Below are positions 1-7,796 of a DNA stretch of 16,617 bases, one piece after another. The notes under the pieces are model-generated. The model saw nothing but the letters and a program-made list of their open reading frames with translations, was not told the DNA's origin and searched no databases. A program made the position numbers and the translations under genes. This DNA comes from JBNLBT01 sp050303435 (GTDB taxonomy: Bacteria; Pseudomonadota; Gammaproteobacteria; Xanthomonadales; Marinicellaceae). The stretch lies in assembly GCA_050303435.1 (NCBI GenBank), contig JBNLBT010000071.1, forward strand, positions 1-16,617. Direction: 5' to 3'. Each line of letters begins with the position of its first letter. The stretch's first letter is position 1.

Positions 1-98
1 GTCCCATGGCATTCGATATAGGCGATATCCCGGGGCGCAACGGCCGCATCCTGGCAGGCGGCCAGGATCAGCTCCTCCTGGGCTTCCGGATGCGGGGC
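1..98 (-). other. Ketosynthase-like segment in frame at the end of the repeat protein
   Basis: Read in the same frame as the repeat protein, residues ~940-972 run APHPEAQEEL, then ILAACQDAAV, then APRDIAYIECHG, with the next codon starting AC (Thr). This strongly resembles the polyketide or fatty-acid ketosynthase stretch TAPxPxAQxxxIxxAxxxAxVxPxDIxYIExHGTGT, which carries a catalytic histidine. At this point the other repeats read something like A-x-D-D-L-V-I instead. The switch falls near 95-100 without breaking the reading frame. It may be an assembly chimera at a contig end, a real fusion or recombination, or a chance likeness. The resemblance is by eye only and only about 33 residues are visible. 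Confidence 0.55.
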
Positions 99-2918
99 GG
101 TGATGGTCTGGGCATTGACGGTGCCGGTCAATTGCGACGTGGTGTTTGGATACACACCAGGCAAGGCGCCGGCGGGCACCTGCAGCGTGACCTGGAATGT
201 GCAACTGCTCAACGGCGCCAGGTTGCCGCCGGTCAGCGTCAATATGGAGACGCCGCTGATTTGCGAACCGGTGCCGCACACGTTGTTTTGCGGCAGGCCC
301 ACGGCCACCGCGCCGGTGAGCATGGCGTCCAGATCGTCTGTAAAAGTGAGCGCCGTGATGTTTTCTGTGGCCGCGTCGTTCTGCAGCACAAACTCCAGCG
401 TCACTGTGCCGCCGGCGGTGGCCGGGTCGTCGGTGAATGACTTGCTGCCAAACAAGGCGTCGATGACGTCAAAATCGGCGATGGCCGGAGGAATGGTCAC
501 CGGACCACCGACTTGCACGGACAGGTTGGAACTGAGGCTGCTGTAGTTGCCCAGCGGGGTGCTGCCGTTCAGATCAAGGTCCACGGTGATGGTGCAGGTG
601 GTGCCGGCCGGCACGATCAGTCCCGTTGCAACCAGCACAGGGCCGACGTTGTTGACCGATGAACCAAGGCCACAGACATCGTTCTGTGGCAAGCCGGGCG
701 CGTAACTCAAGCCGGGCGCCACGGACAGCAGGTTGTCGGTGAACGATCCGGCGGTGGCGTCCACGGTGCCGAGGTTCTCGATGGTGTACACCACTTGAAA
801 GGCCGCTGGCACGCCAAAATAGAATTCGTTGTTGATGAACACTTTGCTGAACAGAATCTCGGTGATCACCAGGTCGTCACTGGCACTCATGCCAGTGACA
901 TTTAGGCCAGACACCGTGGCATTGATGGGCGTGGTGGTGTTGGTGTAGCTGCCAGTGGCCGCACCGGCTGGCACTTGCAGTGTCACACTGAATACACAGG
1001 ATTCGTTTGGATTCAGGCTGCCGCCAGTGAAGCTCAACAAACCTGTGCCACTGATTTGCGAGCCGAGGCCACAGACGTCGTTTAGCGGCAATCCAACCGC
1101 AACCAAACCGGGCAGTACGGCGTTTAAATCATCGGTGAAATTGATGCCGGTGGCTGCAGTGGTTGCGCCTTCGCTGTGCGTAAGATTGAACTCCAGCGTC
1201 ACGGTGTCGCCCGGTTGCACCGGGTCGTCGGTGAAACTTTTACTGAAATCCGGCGCCGAGATGACCACCAGATCGTCTTGCGCCGGCGTGCCACTTTCGC
1301 TGTTTCCGCCGATCACTCCGGTGGGCGTGCTGGTGATGTTCTCATAAACCCCGTTGATGGTGCCAGCCGGCACGGTCACATCGATGGCAAAGGTGCACGA
1401 ATCACCGGCCGCCAGGTTGCCGTTTGACAGTTGCACATAATCGCCATTGATGCCATCGGCAATGACGAATATTATGGAACCTGCGCCGCAAGGTGTGGGT
1501 GGTAAATTGCTGTAAGTTGCGCCCGACAGGTTTTCCGTGACCCGGTCAAAAAAGGTGATCTCAGTCATGGGGTCGGTCAGTGAGGGGTTGGTCACAGTAA
1601 ATTCCAGTGACACGGTATCGCCGGCAAAAACCGGGTTGGTTAAATAAGTTTTACCCAACACCGGTCCATTGGACACGCTCAACACCGCGGTGGCGGTGTT
1701 GCCCACTTCAGGGTTGCCGTTGAGGTCATAGCTGACCGCGCCTGAGGTGCTCGGGTAACTGCCACTGACGGCCCCGGCCGGCACCTGCAGCTGCACGTTG
1801 AATGAACAGAACCCTTCGGCCGGCAAGCTGCCGCCGACCAGGGTGACGATGCCGCCGCCGGCGACCACGGATCCCGCGCCGCAGACGTTGTTCAAGGGCG
1901 TGTTGATTGCCGTCAGTCCAGGCAGCGCCGCGTTCAAATCGTCGCTGAAGGCGATGTTGGTCGTCGCATCGAAGCGATCAAAATTGTTCAGCGTGTATTG
2001 CAGGTTGACCACCCCGCCTGGCGGCACCGGGTCGTCGGTGAAGTCTTTCTGCAACAACACGGTGCTGGTGGTCACCTCCAGGTTGGCACTGGCCAGTCCC
2101 GCAGAAGTGCCTTGCGCGAAGAGATCCGTACTGACGTTCAGATGGACGCCGGTGTTGGTGGCAAGCACATCCACTTGCAAAGTGCAGGTGCTGCCGGCCG
2201 GCAGGGCACCGGCAATGGACTGGGAATTATAACTGAACAGGCTGCCGCCAGGGTTGGCGGTGATGATTGGCACCGGCGATGGGCAGGTGTCGACCAGGTT
2301 CACCGGATCGGCCAGCACCACACCTGGAGGCAGCGTGTCGGTGAAATTGATGTTGAAATAACTGCTGGCATTGAGGCTGTTGTCGATGGTGAAGGTCAGG
2401 CTGCCGACGCTGCCCAGCGGCAGCGATGCGGGCGCAAAGACTTTCGTAAAACCTGGCCGGTTTGACAGGATGTCCAGATCGTCGCTGGATGTGCCGCTGT
2501 TGCCAAAAGACGAGGTCAAGTCCCCGCTGATGTTGCTGTGCGTGCCCAAGGTTGAGCCGGTGACAATCACTGCAATCTGGCACGTGTCGTTGGCCGCCAG
2601 TGCGCCGCCTGTGAGGGTGATGGTGGCGCCACCGGCTGGCGCACTCAAGGTGCCGCCGCAGTCATTTTGCTCTGCACCCACAACGGTGAGTGCCGCGGGC
2701 AGGACATTGGTGAAGGCCAAATCGGTGCCCGGCGTGAGCGGGTCTTGATTGTTGATGGTGTAGACCAGTCGGCTGGATGAACCGGGCCCTATGGCGTTTG
2801 GCTGAAACTGTTGCGAGAATAAAGGCGTGATGCCGCCGGCACTGACCGGAGTCGCTGCAGTCAGACAGGTCAATGCAATCAAGCCGGTGACAAAGAATCC
2901 CTGGAGTCGCTTAAACAT
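1..2918 (-). CDS. Large secreted DUF11/DUF7933-like repeat protein (3' end beyond window)
   Basis: The frame is open from the ATG at 2918 to the left edge, giving 972 visible codons and no stop. The ATG follows a strong Shine-Dalgarno (AAGGGGG, 6-7 nt upstream). Residues 1 to about 27 form a Sec signal peptide: MFKR, a hydrophobic core, then cleavage near PVSA/GG. About seven repeats of 131-135 residues begin near residues 37, 157, 292, 424, 559, 690 and 826. Each opens with a phrase like FTDDPVxPGGxVxLxFxLxN, continues with xITFTDDLxAxLPGL and NDVCGxGS, and ends with SCxFxVTLQVPAGAxxGxYxNTT. This is the Ig-like DUF11/DUF7933 style of bacterial surface and secreted proteins. The two cysteines in most repeats could form a disulfide after export. 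Function is unknown; adhesion or matrix is only a guess. From about residue 940 the sequence stops looking like the repeat (see the separate entry). Divergently oriented to an FG-GAP protein gene. Confidence 0.85.
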   Translation of the reverse strand, partial: MFKRLQGFFVTGLIALTCLTAATPVSAGGITPLFSQQFQPNAIGPGSSSRLVYTINNQDPLTPGTDLAFTNVLPAALTVVGAEQNDCGGTLSAPAGGATITLTGGALAANDTCQIAVIVTGSTLGTHSNISGDLTSSFGNSGTSSDDLDILSNRPGFTKVFAPASLPLGSVGSLTFTIDNSLNASSYFNINFTDTLPPGVVLADPVNLVDTCPSPVPIITANPGGSLFSYNSQSIAGALPAGSTCTLQVDVLATNTGVHLNVSTDLFAQGTSAGLASANLEVTTSTVLLQKDFTDDPVPPGGVVNLQYTLNNFDRFDATTNIAFSDDLNAALPGLTAINTPLNNVCGAGSVVAGGGIVTLVGGSLPAEGFCSFNVQLQVPAGAVSGSYPSTSGAVSYDLNGNPEVGNTATAVLSVSNGPVLGKTYLTNPVFAGDTVSLEFTVTNPSLTDPMTEITFFDRVTENLSGATYSNLPPTPCGAGSIIFVIADGINGDYVQLSNGNLAAGDSCTFAIDVTVPAGTINGVYENITSTPTGVIGGNSESGTPAQDDLVVISAPDFSKSFTDDPVQPGDTVTLEFNLTHSEGATTAATGINFTDDLNAVLPGLVAVGLPLNDVCGLGSQISGTGLLSFTGGSLNPNESCVFSVTLQVPAGAATGSYTNTTTPINATVSGLNVTGMSASDDLVITEILFSKVFINNEFYFGVPAAFQVVYTIENLGTVDATAGSFTDNLLSVAPGLSYAPGLPQNDVCGLGSSVNNVGPVLVATGLIVPAGTTCTITVDLDLNGSTPLGNYSSLSSNLSVQVGGPVTIPPAIADFDVIDALFGSKSFTDDPATAGGTVTLEFVLQNDAATENITALTFTDDLDAMLTGAVAVGLPQNNVCGTGSQISGVSILTLTGGNLAPLSSCTFQVTLQVPAGALPGVYPNTTSQLTGTVNAQTITAPHPEAQEELILAACQDAAVAPRDIAYIECHG

Positions 2919-3309
2919 CGGTATCCCCCTTATAATTTTTCTGTTGTGTGGTCAAATTAATCGTTCAGACATTGTAGCCGCTCGCCGGGTCTTTTGCCAT
3001 TGAATTTGTGGATTGTGAGACATGTTTTGAGACTTGCGAGGTTGCCTGGAATCTCGCCAGACCACGCCCCGACCTGCGTCCGTGCGTACCGGCAAGTGAA
3101 TCTCAGTCGCTATCACGGGCAATTGTCCTGCCACAATCCAATAAGGACACATCCGCCGCGAGACGCACGCTAACATGCCGCGGTCCGTCAAGCAACCACG
3201 CAACTGTGAAGAATTGTTAAAACCGCGTAAAAGCACAAGACAAGTTTATTGCCGGGTGATAATTTAGACCCTGGAATTTGACCATTTACTCACACACAAG
3301 GAGATGACC
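2919..3309. promoter_or_regulatory. Divergent intergenic region between two secreted repeat proteins
   Basis: This 391-bp stretch separates two divergent starts and should hold both promoters. Short ORFs on either strand (2952-3236 minus, 3008-3220 plus) have no Shine-Dalgarno and no protein-like composition, so I see no gene. The part next to the plus-strand gene (about 3205-3300) is noticeably AT-richer. Weak -10 candidates are GATAAT at 3258-3263 for the plus gene and TACAAT at 2976-2971 for the minus gene, neither with a convincing -35. No clear operator palindrome is visible. Confidence 0.4.
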
Positions 3310-4452
3310 ATGAGAACAGTTCCCACCCGGATGAGCGCGGCCGCGCTTGGTATAGCTTGCTTGACTTCCAGCCTTTCTGCACACGCCGCCAACGACATTG
3401 CGCGCAGCGATTTCAACGCCGATGGCCTGACCGATTACGCGGTGGCCGAATCGCTGAGCAACCGCATTGGCATCCATCTGAACAATGGGCTCGGCGGTTT
3501 GCAGAACACGCTTAACATCAACCTCGGCCTGTTGACCCACGCCGTGGCTCTGCTCAGCGCCGACATGAACAACGACAAATTTCTCGACGTCGTTGCGCTG
3601 ACCGACACCGGCCTGTTGAAAATCATTCTCAACGACGGCCTGGGCGGCTTCAATGCACCGTTGGATTTAAGCGGTGGTCTATTGCCGGGCGACCTGGCCG
3701 GCGGCGATTTTAACGCAGACGGCTTGCTGGACCTGGTCAGCGCCGACGGCCTGACCAACCAGTTGCATGTGTTTCTCAATCAGGGCAACGGCGTGATGCT
3801 GCTGGATGAATCCATCAACGTCGGGCTGGGGCCGTCCTCAGTGACCGTGGCCGACATCAACAACGACGGCCATGTGGACTTGATCAACACCAACCTGCTG
3901 AGCAACTCCATCAGTTTCAGTCTCGGCGATGGCCAGGGCGATTTTGCCGCCGCGGTGTCGTTGCCGGTGGGCCTGGCACCGACCGCGGTGATGTGCGTTG
4001 ATCTGAACGGCGACGGCCTGGATGATTTGATTTCCGGCAACGCCACCGGTGGCAACGTCAGCGTGCTGTTGAGCGATGGGGTCAGCGGCTACAATCCGGC
4101 GGTGAATCTGGACGTGGACGGCAACTCTGCGGAACTGATTTCGCTGGACATCAACGACGACGGCCACATGGATCTGATCGGCGTGGGTGGTGGCAGCAAC
4201 GGCGTCTCAGTGTTGCTCGGCGACGGCGTCGGTAATCTGGTGGAAGCTTTGGTGGGCGGTGTGTTGGACGACATTCTGGGCATCTTGCCGTCACTCAGCG
4301 ACCCCACATCCATCGTCGCCGGTGACATCAATCAGGACTGCAAGCCCGATTTGATGCTGGTGGAAGACCTGTCGGATGACCCGACATCAATAGTGAATCA
4401 GAACCCGCCAGTGATTCTGGACATGATCTATTGTTCCAATTACGACTGGTGA
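3310..4452 (+). CDS. Secreted FG-GAP/VCBS seven-repeat beta-propeller protein
   Basis: The product has 380 residues. AAGGAG at 3298-3303 directly abuts an upstream in-frame ATG (3304) but lies 6 nt before the ATG at 3310, so 3310 is the start. A signal peptide ends near residue 26-27 (SLSAHA/A). Seven Ca2+-binding loops of the type DxNxDGxxD follow at about residues 34-42, 85-93, 133-141, 182-190, 231-239, 280-288 and 339-347. They lie about 49 residues apart except the last, which is 59 away. This is the FG-GAP/VCBS repeat pattern, as in integrin-alpha-like propellers, and the number fits one closed seven-bladed propeller. The seventh loop is degenerate (DINQDCKPD); its Cys and the Cys near the C-terminus could form a disulfide closing the ring. 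No catalytic domain or anchor is seen. Probably secreted, with a binding or structural role; the ligand is unknown. Confidence 0.85.
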   Translation: MRTVPTRMSAAALGIACLTSSLSAHAANDIARSDFNADGLTDYAVAESLSNRIGIHLNNGLGGLQNTLNINLGLLTHAVALLSADMNNDKFLDVVALTDTGLLKIILNDGLGGFNAPLDLSGGLLPGDLAGGDFNADGLLDLVSADGLTNQLHVFLNQGNGVMLLDESINVGLGPSSVTVADINNDGHVDLINTNLLSNSISFSLGDGQGDFAAAVSLPVGLAPTAVMCVDLNGDGLDDLISGNATGGNVSVLLSDGVSGYNPAVNLDVDGNSAELISLDINDDGHMDLIGVGGGSNGVSVLLGDGVGNLVEALVGGVLDDILGILPSLSDPTSIVAGDINQDCKPDLMLVEDLSDDPTSIVNQNPPVILDMIYCSNYDW

Positions 4453-4461
4453 TGTTTAACC

Positions 4462-4487
4462 GGGGCGGCTCTGATCAGGGCCGCCCC
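4462..4487. terminator. Bidirectional hairpin between convergent genes
   Basis: A perfect 8-bp GC stem (GGGGCGGC at 4462-4469, GCCGCCCC at 4480-4487) encloses a 10-nt loop containing TGATCA. It lies 9 nt after the FG-GAP stop and 4 nt from the stop of the convergent M23 gene, so it can serve both. The T-tracts on both sides are weak. Confidence 0.6.
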
Positions 4488-4491
4488 ATTG

Positions 4492-5337
4492 CTATTCCGC
4501 GCCAGTGTATTCGGCCGGAATCACCAACTGCGGGTCCAGCCGCACTGAAGAGCCCAGATTCAATCGCCAGTCCAGGTGCGGCCCGCTGGCCCGCCCGGTG
4601 GCGCCGATCTCGCCGATTTTTTCTCCCCGATTGATGACCTGGCCCACCTGAACGTCCACGCGAGACAGGTGCAAATAGGTCGAATTCAGACCGTAACCGT
4701 GGTCCAGTATCACCGTGCCCCCTGAATAATACAGATCGGCTTCCGCCAGACGCACCACACCGCTGACCGGTGCCACCACCGTTGTGCCGGTGCGGTTGGC
4801 GATGTCCATGCCGTAGTGTGGCCGTTTCGGTTCGCCGTTGAGAATCCGCCGCGAACCGTACACCCCGGAGACGCGGCCGCGGGCCGGCCAGATGAACTCT
4901 TCGAGAAAATGCGCTTGATGAGAAATCATTTTGCGCGCCGCCACCACCTGTTTTTGCTCGCGCGCGATGCGCTCACCGACTTCGGCCGGCGGGTTCACTT
5001 TGGCCGGCGGCAGGCCGTCCACCCGTTCGGTGGGAAACTCGCGCATCTGCACCGCAATGCGGTGGCTTTCGCTGTGACCGTCGGGGTGCGTGATGGCGAC
5101 GGTTTTGGCGGCTTCATCGAAGCGTCCGAAGCCGATCATGAAATGGCCTTCAGGAGTGACTTCAACCGCTGCGCCGTCCACCGTCACCTGCGCGCCGGGC
5201 GCCGTTCGGGCGATCAGCAATCCGCCCTGCACGGCCTGACCGCGATAGGAAAAACCCGTTTCCGCGGCGCACCAGCCGTGCACCATCAGAAACACCAGTC
5301 CGCACCCCAGTGCGGCGGAGAAAGAGTGTCTGCGCAT
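4492..5337 (-). CDS. M23 family peptidase (LytM/peptidoglycan endopeptidase type)
   Basis: The product has 281 residues from the ATG at 5337, which has AGGA 5 nt upstream and begins a signal peptide (MRRHSFSAALGCGL..., cleavage near WCAA/E). An in-frame ATG 13 codons upstream would spoil the signal peptide. Residues ~27-110 form a beta-rich N-terminal domain. The M23 (lysostaphin-like) domain occupies about 145-275. Visible metal and active-site residues are H174 and D178 in HYGMD, H223 in TYLHLS, and H254 in GPHLDWRL. Family members cut peptide cross-links in peptidoglycan in the periplasm using Zn2+. The usual HxH motif (GPHLHF) is HxD here, so the last Zn ligand would be Asp256. From memory, GPHLDWR recurs in some proteobacterial M23 proteins, so this is probably a subfamily variant that keeps activity, though a degenerate activator role is possible. 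Divergent from tsaB. Confidence 0.85.
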   Translation of the reverse strand: MRRHSFSAALGCGLVFLMVHGWCAAETGFSYRGQAVQGGLLIARTAPGAQVTVDGAAVEVTPEGHFMIGFGRFDEAAKTVAITHPDGHSESHRIAVQMREFPTERVDGLPPAKVNPPAEVGERIAREQKQVVAARKMISHQAHFLEEFIWPARGRVSGVYGSRRILNGEPKRPHYGMDIANRTGTTVVAPVSGVVRLAEADLYYSGGTVILDHGYGLNSTYLHLSRVDVQVGQVINRGEKIGEIGATGRASGPHLDWRLNLGSSVRLDPQLVIPAEYTGAE

Positions 5338-5348
5338 GATTTCCTGCG

Positions 5349-5373
5349 TGCTATAATTCAACGCTTCAGTATA
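5349..5373. promoter_or_regulatory. Back-to-back promoters for tsaB (+) and M23 peptidase (-)
   Basis: On the plus strand, TG at 5349-5350, one base, then a perfect TATAAT at 5352-5357 makes an extended -10 element. Its start would lie near 5364, about 33 nt before the tsaB ATG. No good -35 is visible, as is usual for extended -10 promoters. On the minus strand, TATACT (5373-5368) is a plausible -10 giving a leader of about 24 nt for the M23 gene; its -35 is poor. Confidence 0.5.
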
Positions 5374-5396
5374 CAACGTTCACCCCGCGACGCACG

Positions 5397-6059
5397 ATGA
5401 ATTTACTGGCCATAGAAACCGCCACCGAAATGTGTTCCGCTGCGCTATTGCACAACGGCCAGATCACCCTGCGCAGCCAGCGCGCGCCGCAGCAACACGC
5501 GGCACTGATCCTCGATTTCATTGAAGCGCTGTTGCAGCAGCAGGCGCTTAAGCGCGGCGACATCGACGGCGTGGTGTACGGCCATGGGCCCGGCGCCTTC
5601 ACCGGGGTGCGCATCGCCACTTCAGTCGCGCAGGGGTTGTCTCTGGGCCTGGGTGTGCCAGCCCTGGGTGTATCCAGTCTGGCGGCACTGGCGCTCAACA
5701 TTCACCGCAGCGCCGGCGCGCCTGAACAGGCCCGCATTCTGGCCGCCAACGACGCGCGCATGGGCGAGGTCTACTGGGCCGTGTTTGACTGGCGCAACGG
5801 CGCCTTGCACCGCCACAGCGAAGACGCCGTAGATGCCCCGGATGTGGTGCCCGTGACGGCCGATGCCTTGTGCGGTGGCACGGCGTTTAAGGCGCATCCG
5901 CAGCTGTTACAGACACACAAAGCACCGAGGGTGTTCGATGATCTGTGCCCACAGGCGGACGCGCTGTTGACACTGGCTGTGGACACCTTCCATGAACACG
6001 CCGGATCGGCCGAACAGATCGCGCCACAGTACGTGCGTGAAAAAGTCGTGTTCAGCTGA
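5397..6059 (+). CDS. tsaB: tRNA t6A modification protein TsaB (YeaZ)
   Basis: The product has 220 residues, close to the usual size for this family (E. coli TsaB is about 230). The N-terminus MNLLAIETATEMCSAAL is the ASKHA-fold phosphate-1-like segment, and GPGAFTGVRI at residues 64-73 is the TsaB hallmark. TsaB is a non-catalytic partner that dimerises with TsaD (with TsaE) to put threonylcarbamoyl on A37 of ANN-decoding tRNAs in the cytoplasm. No strong Shine-Dalgarno is seen before the ATG, but the N-terminus aligns with the family at this codon. The partners tsaD, tsaE and tsaC are not in the window. The gene is first in a plus-strand run with a dsbC-like gene 82 bp downstream; there is no obvious functional link. 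Confidence 0.93.
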   Translation: MNLLAIETATEMCSAALLHNGQITLRSQRAPQQHAALILDFIEALLQQQALKRGDIDGVVYGHGPGAFTGVRIATSVAQGLSLGLGVPALGVSSLAALALNIHRSAGAPEQARILAANDARMGEVYWAVFDWRNGALHRHSEDAVDAPDVVPVTADALCGGTAFKAHPQLLQTHKAPRVFDDLCPQADALLTLAVDTFHEHAGSAEQIAPQYVREKVVFS

Positions 6060-6141
6060 GCGGCCGATGCAGATGCAAGGAACCCCGGCGCGCCCCCGAT
6101 TGTCACAAAGACACACCTTTCTTTTTCAGGAGTCTCACATC

Positions 6142-6879
6142 ATGCGCGCAATTTTTTGGATCTGCCTGTGCCTGCTGCCGTTGTGCAGCCTGGCCGAACC
6201 CAGTGAAATCAACAAATACCAGACCATCCTCGATCGCATCTCGCCGCAAACCTACACCGTCACGGCCGTCAATCCCACGCCGCTGGAGGAAATCCACCAG
6301 TTAACCGTAAAAAGCCAGCAAGGCACACAGGTGTTCTTCATGAACAGCTCGGGAGATTTTCTGTTTGATGGCAACCTGGTGAACTTGTCCACCCGCGAGA
6401 ACCTCACTGAACACGCCCGTCAGCAAGTGCGTGCCGACATCCTGAAAAAAATCACTCAGGCCCAACGATTGAATTTCTTTCCGCCCAACATGACCCACCA
6501 GGTGACAGTATTCACGGATATCGACTGCGGCTACTGCCGCAAATTGCACAGTGAAATGGCCGAATACCATGCCCGCGGCATCGGCATTTCCTATTTGTTT
6601 TTCCCGCGCGCCGGATTGAGCTCGCCGTCTTACGACAAGGCCGTGGCGGTGTGGTGCTCAGACGATCCACAACAGGCCATGAACAAATCCCAATTGGGCC
6701 AGCAACTGGATCAAATCAGTTGCGACAACCCGATCAAAACACACTGGCAGGCCGTGATAGACAGCGGCCTGGCACAATACGGCACGCCATCGATCGTCAC
6801 CGGTGACGGGCAATTGATCCGCGGCTACGTGCCGGCCGACGCACTCAAACAACGGCTGATGCAAAGCGCCACTGAATAA
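6142..6879 (+). CDS. dsbC: Thiol:disulfide interchange protein, DsbC-like
   Basis: The product has 245 residues (E. coli DsbC is about 236). The ATG at 6142 has AGGAG at 6128-6132, 9 nt upstream; the frame is open 50 codons further up but that part overlaps tsaB and precedes the signal peptide. Residues 1-18 are a Sec signal (cleavage near SLA/EP). Residues ~20-80 are a DsbC-type dimerisation domain, and the rest is a thioredoxin fold with the active site C129-G-Y-C132. The cis-proline loop is GTP at 214-216. C172 and C194 match the second, structural disulfide of DsbC. It should isomerise wrong disulfides in the periplasm, kept reduced by DsbD (not in the window). Only 22 bp separates it from the following methyltransferase gene, so the two are probably co-transcribed. 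Confidence 0.9.
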   Translation: MRAIFWICLCLLPLCSLAEPSEINKYQTILDRISPQTYTVTAVNPTPLEEIHQLTVKSQQGTQVFFMNSSGDFLFDGNLVNLSTRENLTEHARQQVRADILKKITQAQRLNFFPPNMTHQVTVFTDIDCGYCRKLHSEMAEYHARGIGISYLFFPRAGLSSPSYDKAVAVWCSDDPQQAMNKSQLGQQLDQISCDNPIKTHWQAVIDSGLAQYGTPSIVTGDGQLIRGYVPADALKQRLMQSATE

Positions 6880-6901
6880 AACCAACGAGGGAGAACCTAT
6901 C

Positions 6902-7735
6902 ATGAAACAACCGTTATCCATGGGCCTGGCTGCCCTGCTGCTGGCCGGTCTGTCCGCTTGCGCCCAGCACCGCGCCACAAACAGTGAATTGATCCAGGCC
7001 GCCCTGTCCGATCCGGCCCGCAGCGCGGCCGATCGGCAACGCGACCAACGCTCCCACCCCGAAGAGATCCTGCGTCTGCTGGACATCGGCCGCGGCGATG
7101 CGGTGTTCGACGTGTTTGGTGGCGGTGGCTATTACGCCGAATTGATCGCGCGCGTGGTGGGACCGCAAGGGCGCGTGTATCTGCACAACAACAACGCCTA
7201 TCTAAAGTACGTGGGCGAAGCGCTGGACAAACGCCTGGCAGCGCACCACCCGCCGCAACTGCTGCGTCACGACCGTGAAACCTACAATCTGGACATTGCG
7301 CCGGACTCGCTGGACGCCGCAATGATCATCATGTCTTTTCACGATTTGTTTTTTGCCGACGAGGAAAACGGCTGGTGCCAAATTGATTACCCCGGTTTCA
7401 TGCAGCAAATCCGCCGCGGTCTGAAAGCCGATGGTGTGTTTCTGATCGTCGATCACGTGGCCGATGCCGGCAGCGGCATCGGTGTCGCACAATCACTGCA
7501 CCGCATTGAGCCCGATTACGCCGTGCGCGCACTGGCAGCGCAGGGTTTTGAACTGGTGGACCACAGCGATGTGCTGCGCAACGCGCAGGACGATCACAGT
7601 TCGAGTGTCTTTGATCCGGCCATTCGTGGCAACACCGACCGGTTTGTCATGTTGTTCCGCAAATCCGCGGTGACGCCTGCTGACACACCCGAACCAACCG
7701 AATCGCCGCAAGCCGGTTGCCAACCGGACAACTGA
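6902..7735 (+). CDS. Predicted SAM-dependent methyltransferase with lipoprotein signal (COG4798-like)
   Basis: The product has 277 residues, with a GAGGGAG-type Shine-Dalgarno just upstream of the ATG. Residues 1-20 are a lipoprotein signal (hydrophobic core, lipobox LSAC, Cys20). The rest is a class I Rossmann methyltransferase: VFDVFGGGGYYAELIA at about 67-82 is motif I, followed by VGPxGRVY, then DAAMIIMSFHDLFF at the motif IV position, and LKADGVFLIVDH as motif V/VI. The preceding SxADRxRDxRxHPEEIL segment matches the COG4798 predicted methyltransferases as I recall them. The substrate is unknown. It is odd that a SAM enzyme carries an export and lipidation signal, since SAM is not known to be supplied to the periplasm. 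Probably in one operon with the dsbC-like gene. Confidence 0.8.
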   Translation: MKQPLSMGLAALLLAGLSACAQHRATNSELIQAALSDPARSAADRQRDQRSHPEEILRLLDIGRGDAVFDVFGGGGYYAELIARVVGPQGRVYLHNNNAYLKYVGEALDKRLAAHHPPQLLRHDRETYNLDIAPDSLDAAMIIMSFHDLFFADEENGWCQIDYPGFMQQIRRGLKADGVFLIVDHVADAGSGIGVAQSLHRIEPDYAVRALAAQGFELVDHSDVLRNAQDDHSSSVFDPAIRGNTDRFVMLFRKSAVTPADTPEPTESPQAGCQPDN

Positions 7736-7740
7736 TCGCA

Positions 7741-7781
7741 TGGGCCGACACGCGCATCGGCCCACTGCACAAAGGTGTGCA
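7741..7781. terminator. Two tandem hairpins between convergent genes
   Basis: Hairpin 1 pairs TGGGCCGA (7741-7748) with TCGGCCCA (7757-7764), a perfect 8-bp stem with an 8-nt loop. Hairpin 2 pairs TGCACA (7766-7771) with TGTGCA (7776-7781), with a 4-nt loop. They sit between the stops at 7735 (plus) and 7797 (minus) and read the same on either strand. No T-run follows, so strict intrinsic termination is uncertain; they could also protect 3' ends. Confidence 0.5.
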
Positions 7782-7796
7782 AGCGCGGGCGCGCCT

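Noticed and set aside
100..2748. Several plus-strand ORFs of 80-155 codons opposite the large repeat protein
   Set aside because: They are shadows of the repeats: similar shadow peptides recur at the repeat spacing, none has a ribosome site, and the minus frame is a coherent repeat protein with a signal peptide.
2952..3236. 94-codon minus-strand and 70-codon plus-strand ORFs in the 391-bp intergenic region
   Set aside because: No Shine-Dalgarno, no recognisable domain, odd composition rich in Arg and Cys; they overlap each other on opposite strands.
5992..6141. A 50-codon N-terminal extension of the DsbC-like protein
   Set aside because: It overlaps tsaB, precedes the signal peptide and the good AGGAG, and does not resemble DsbC.
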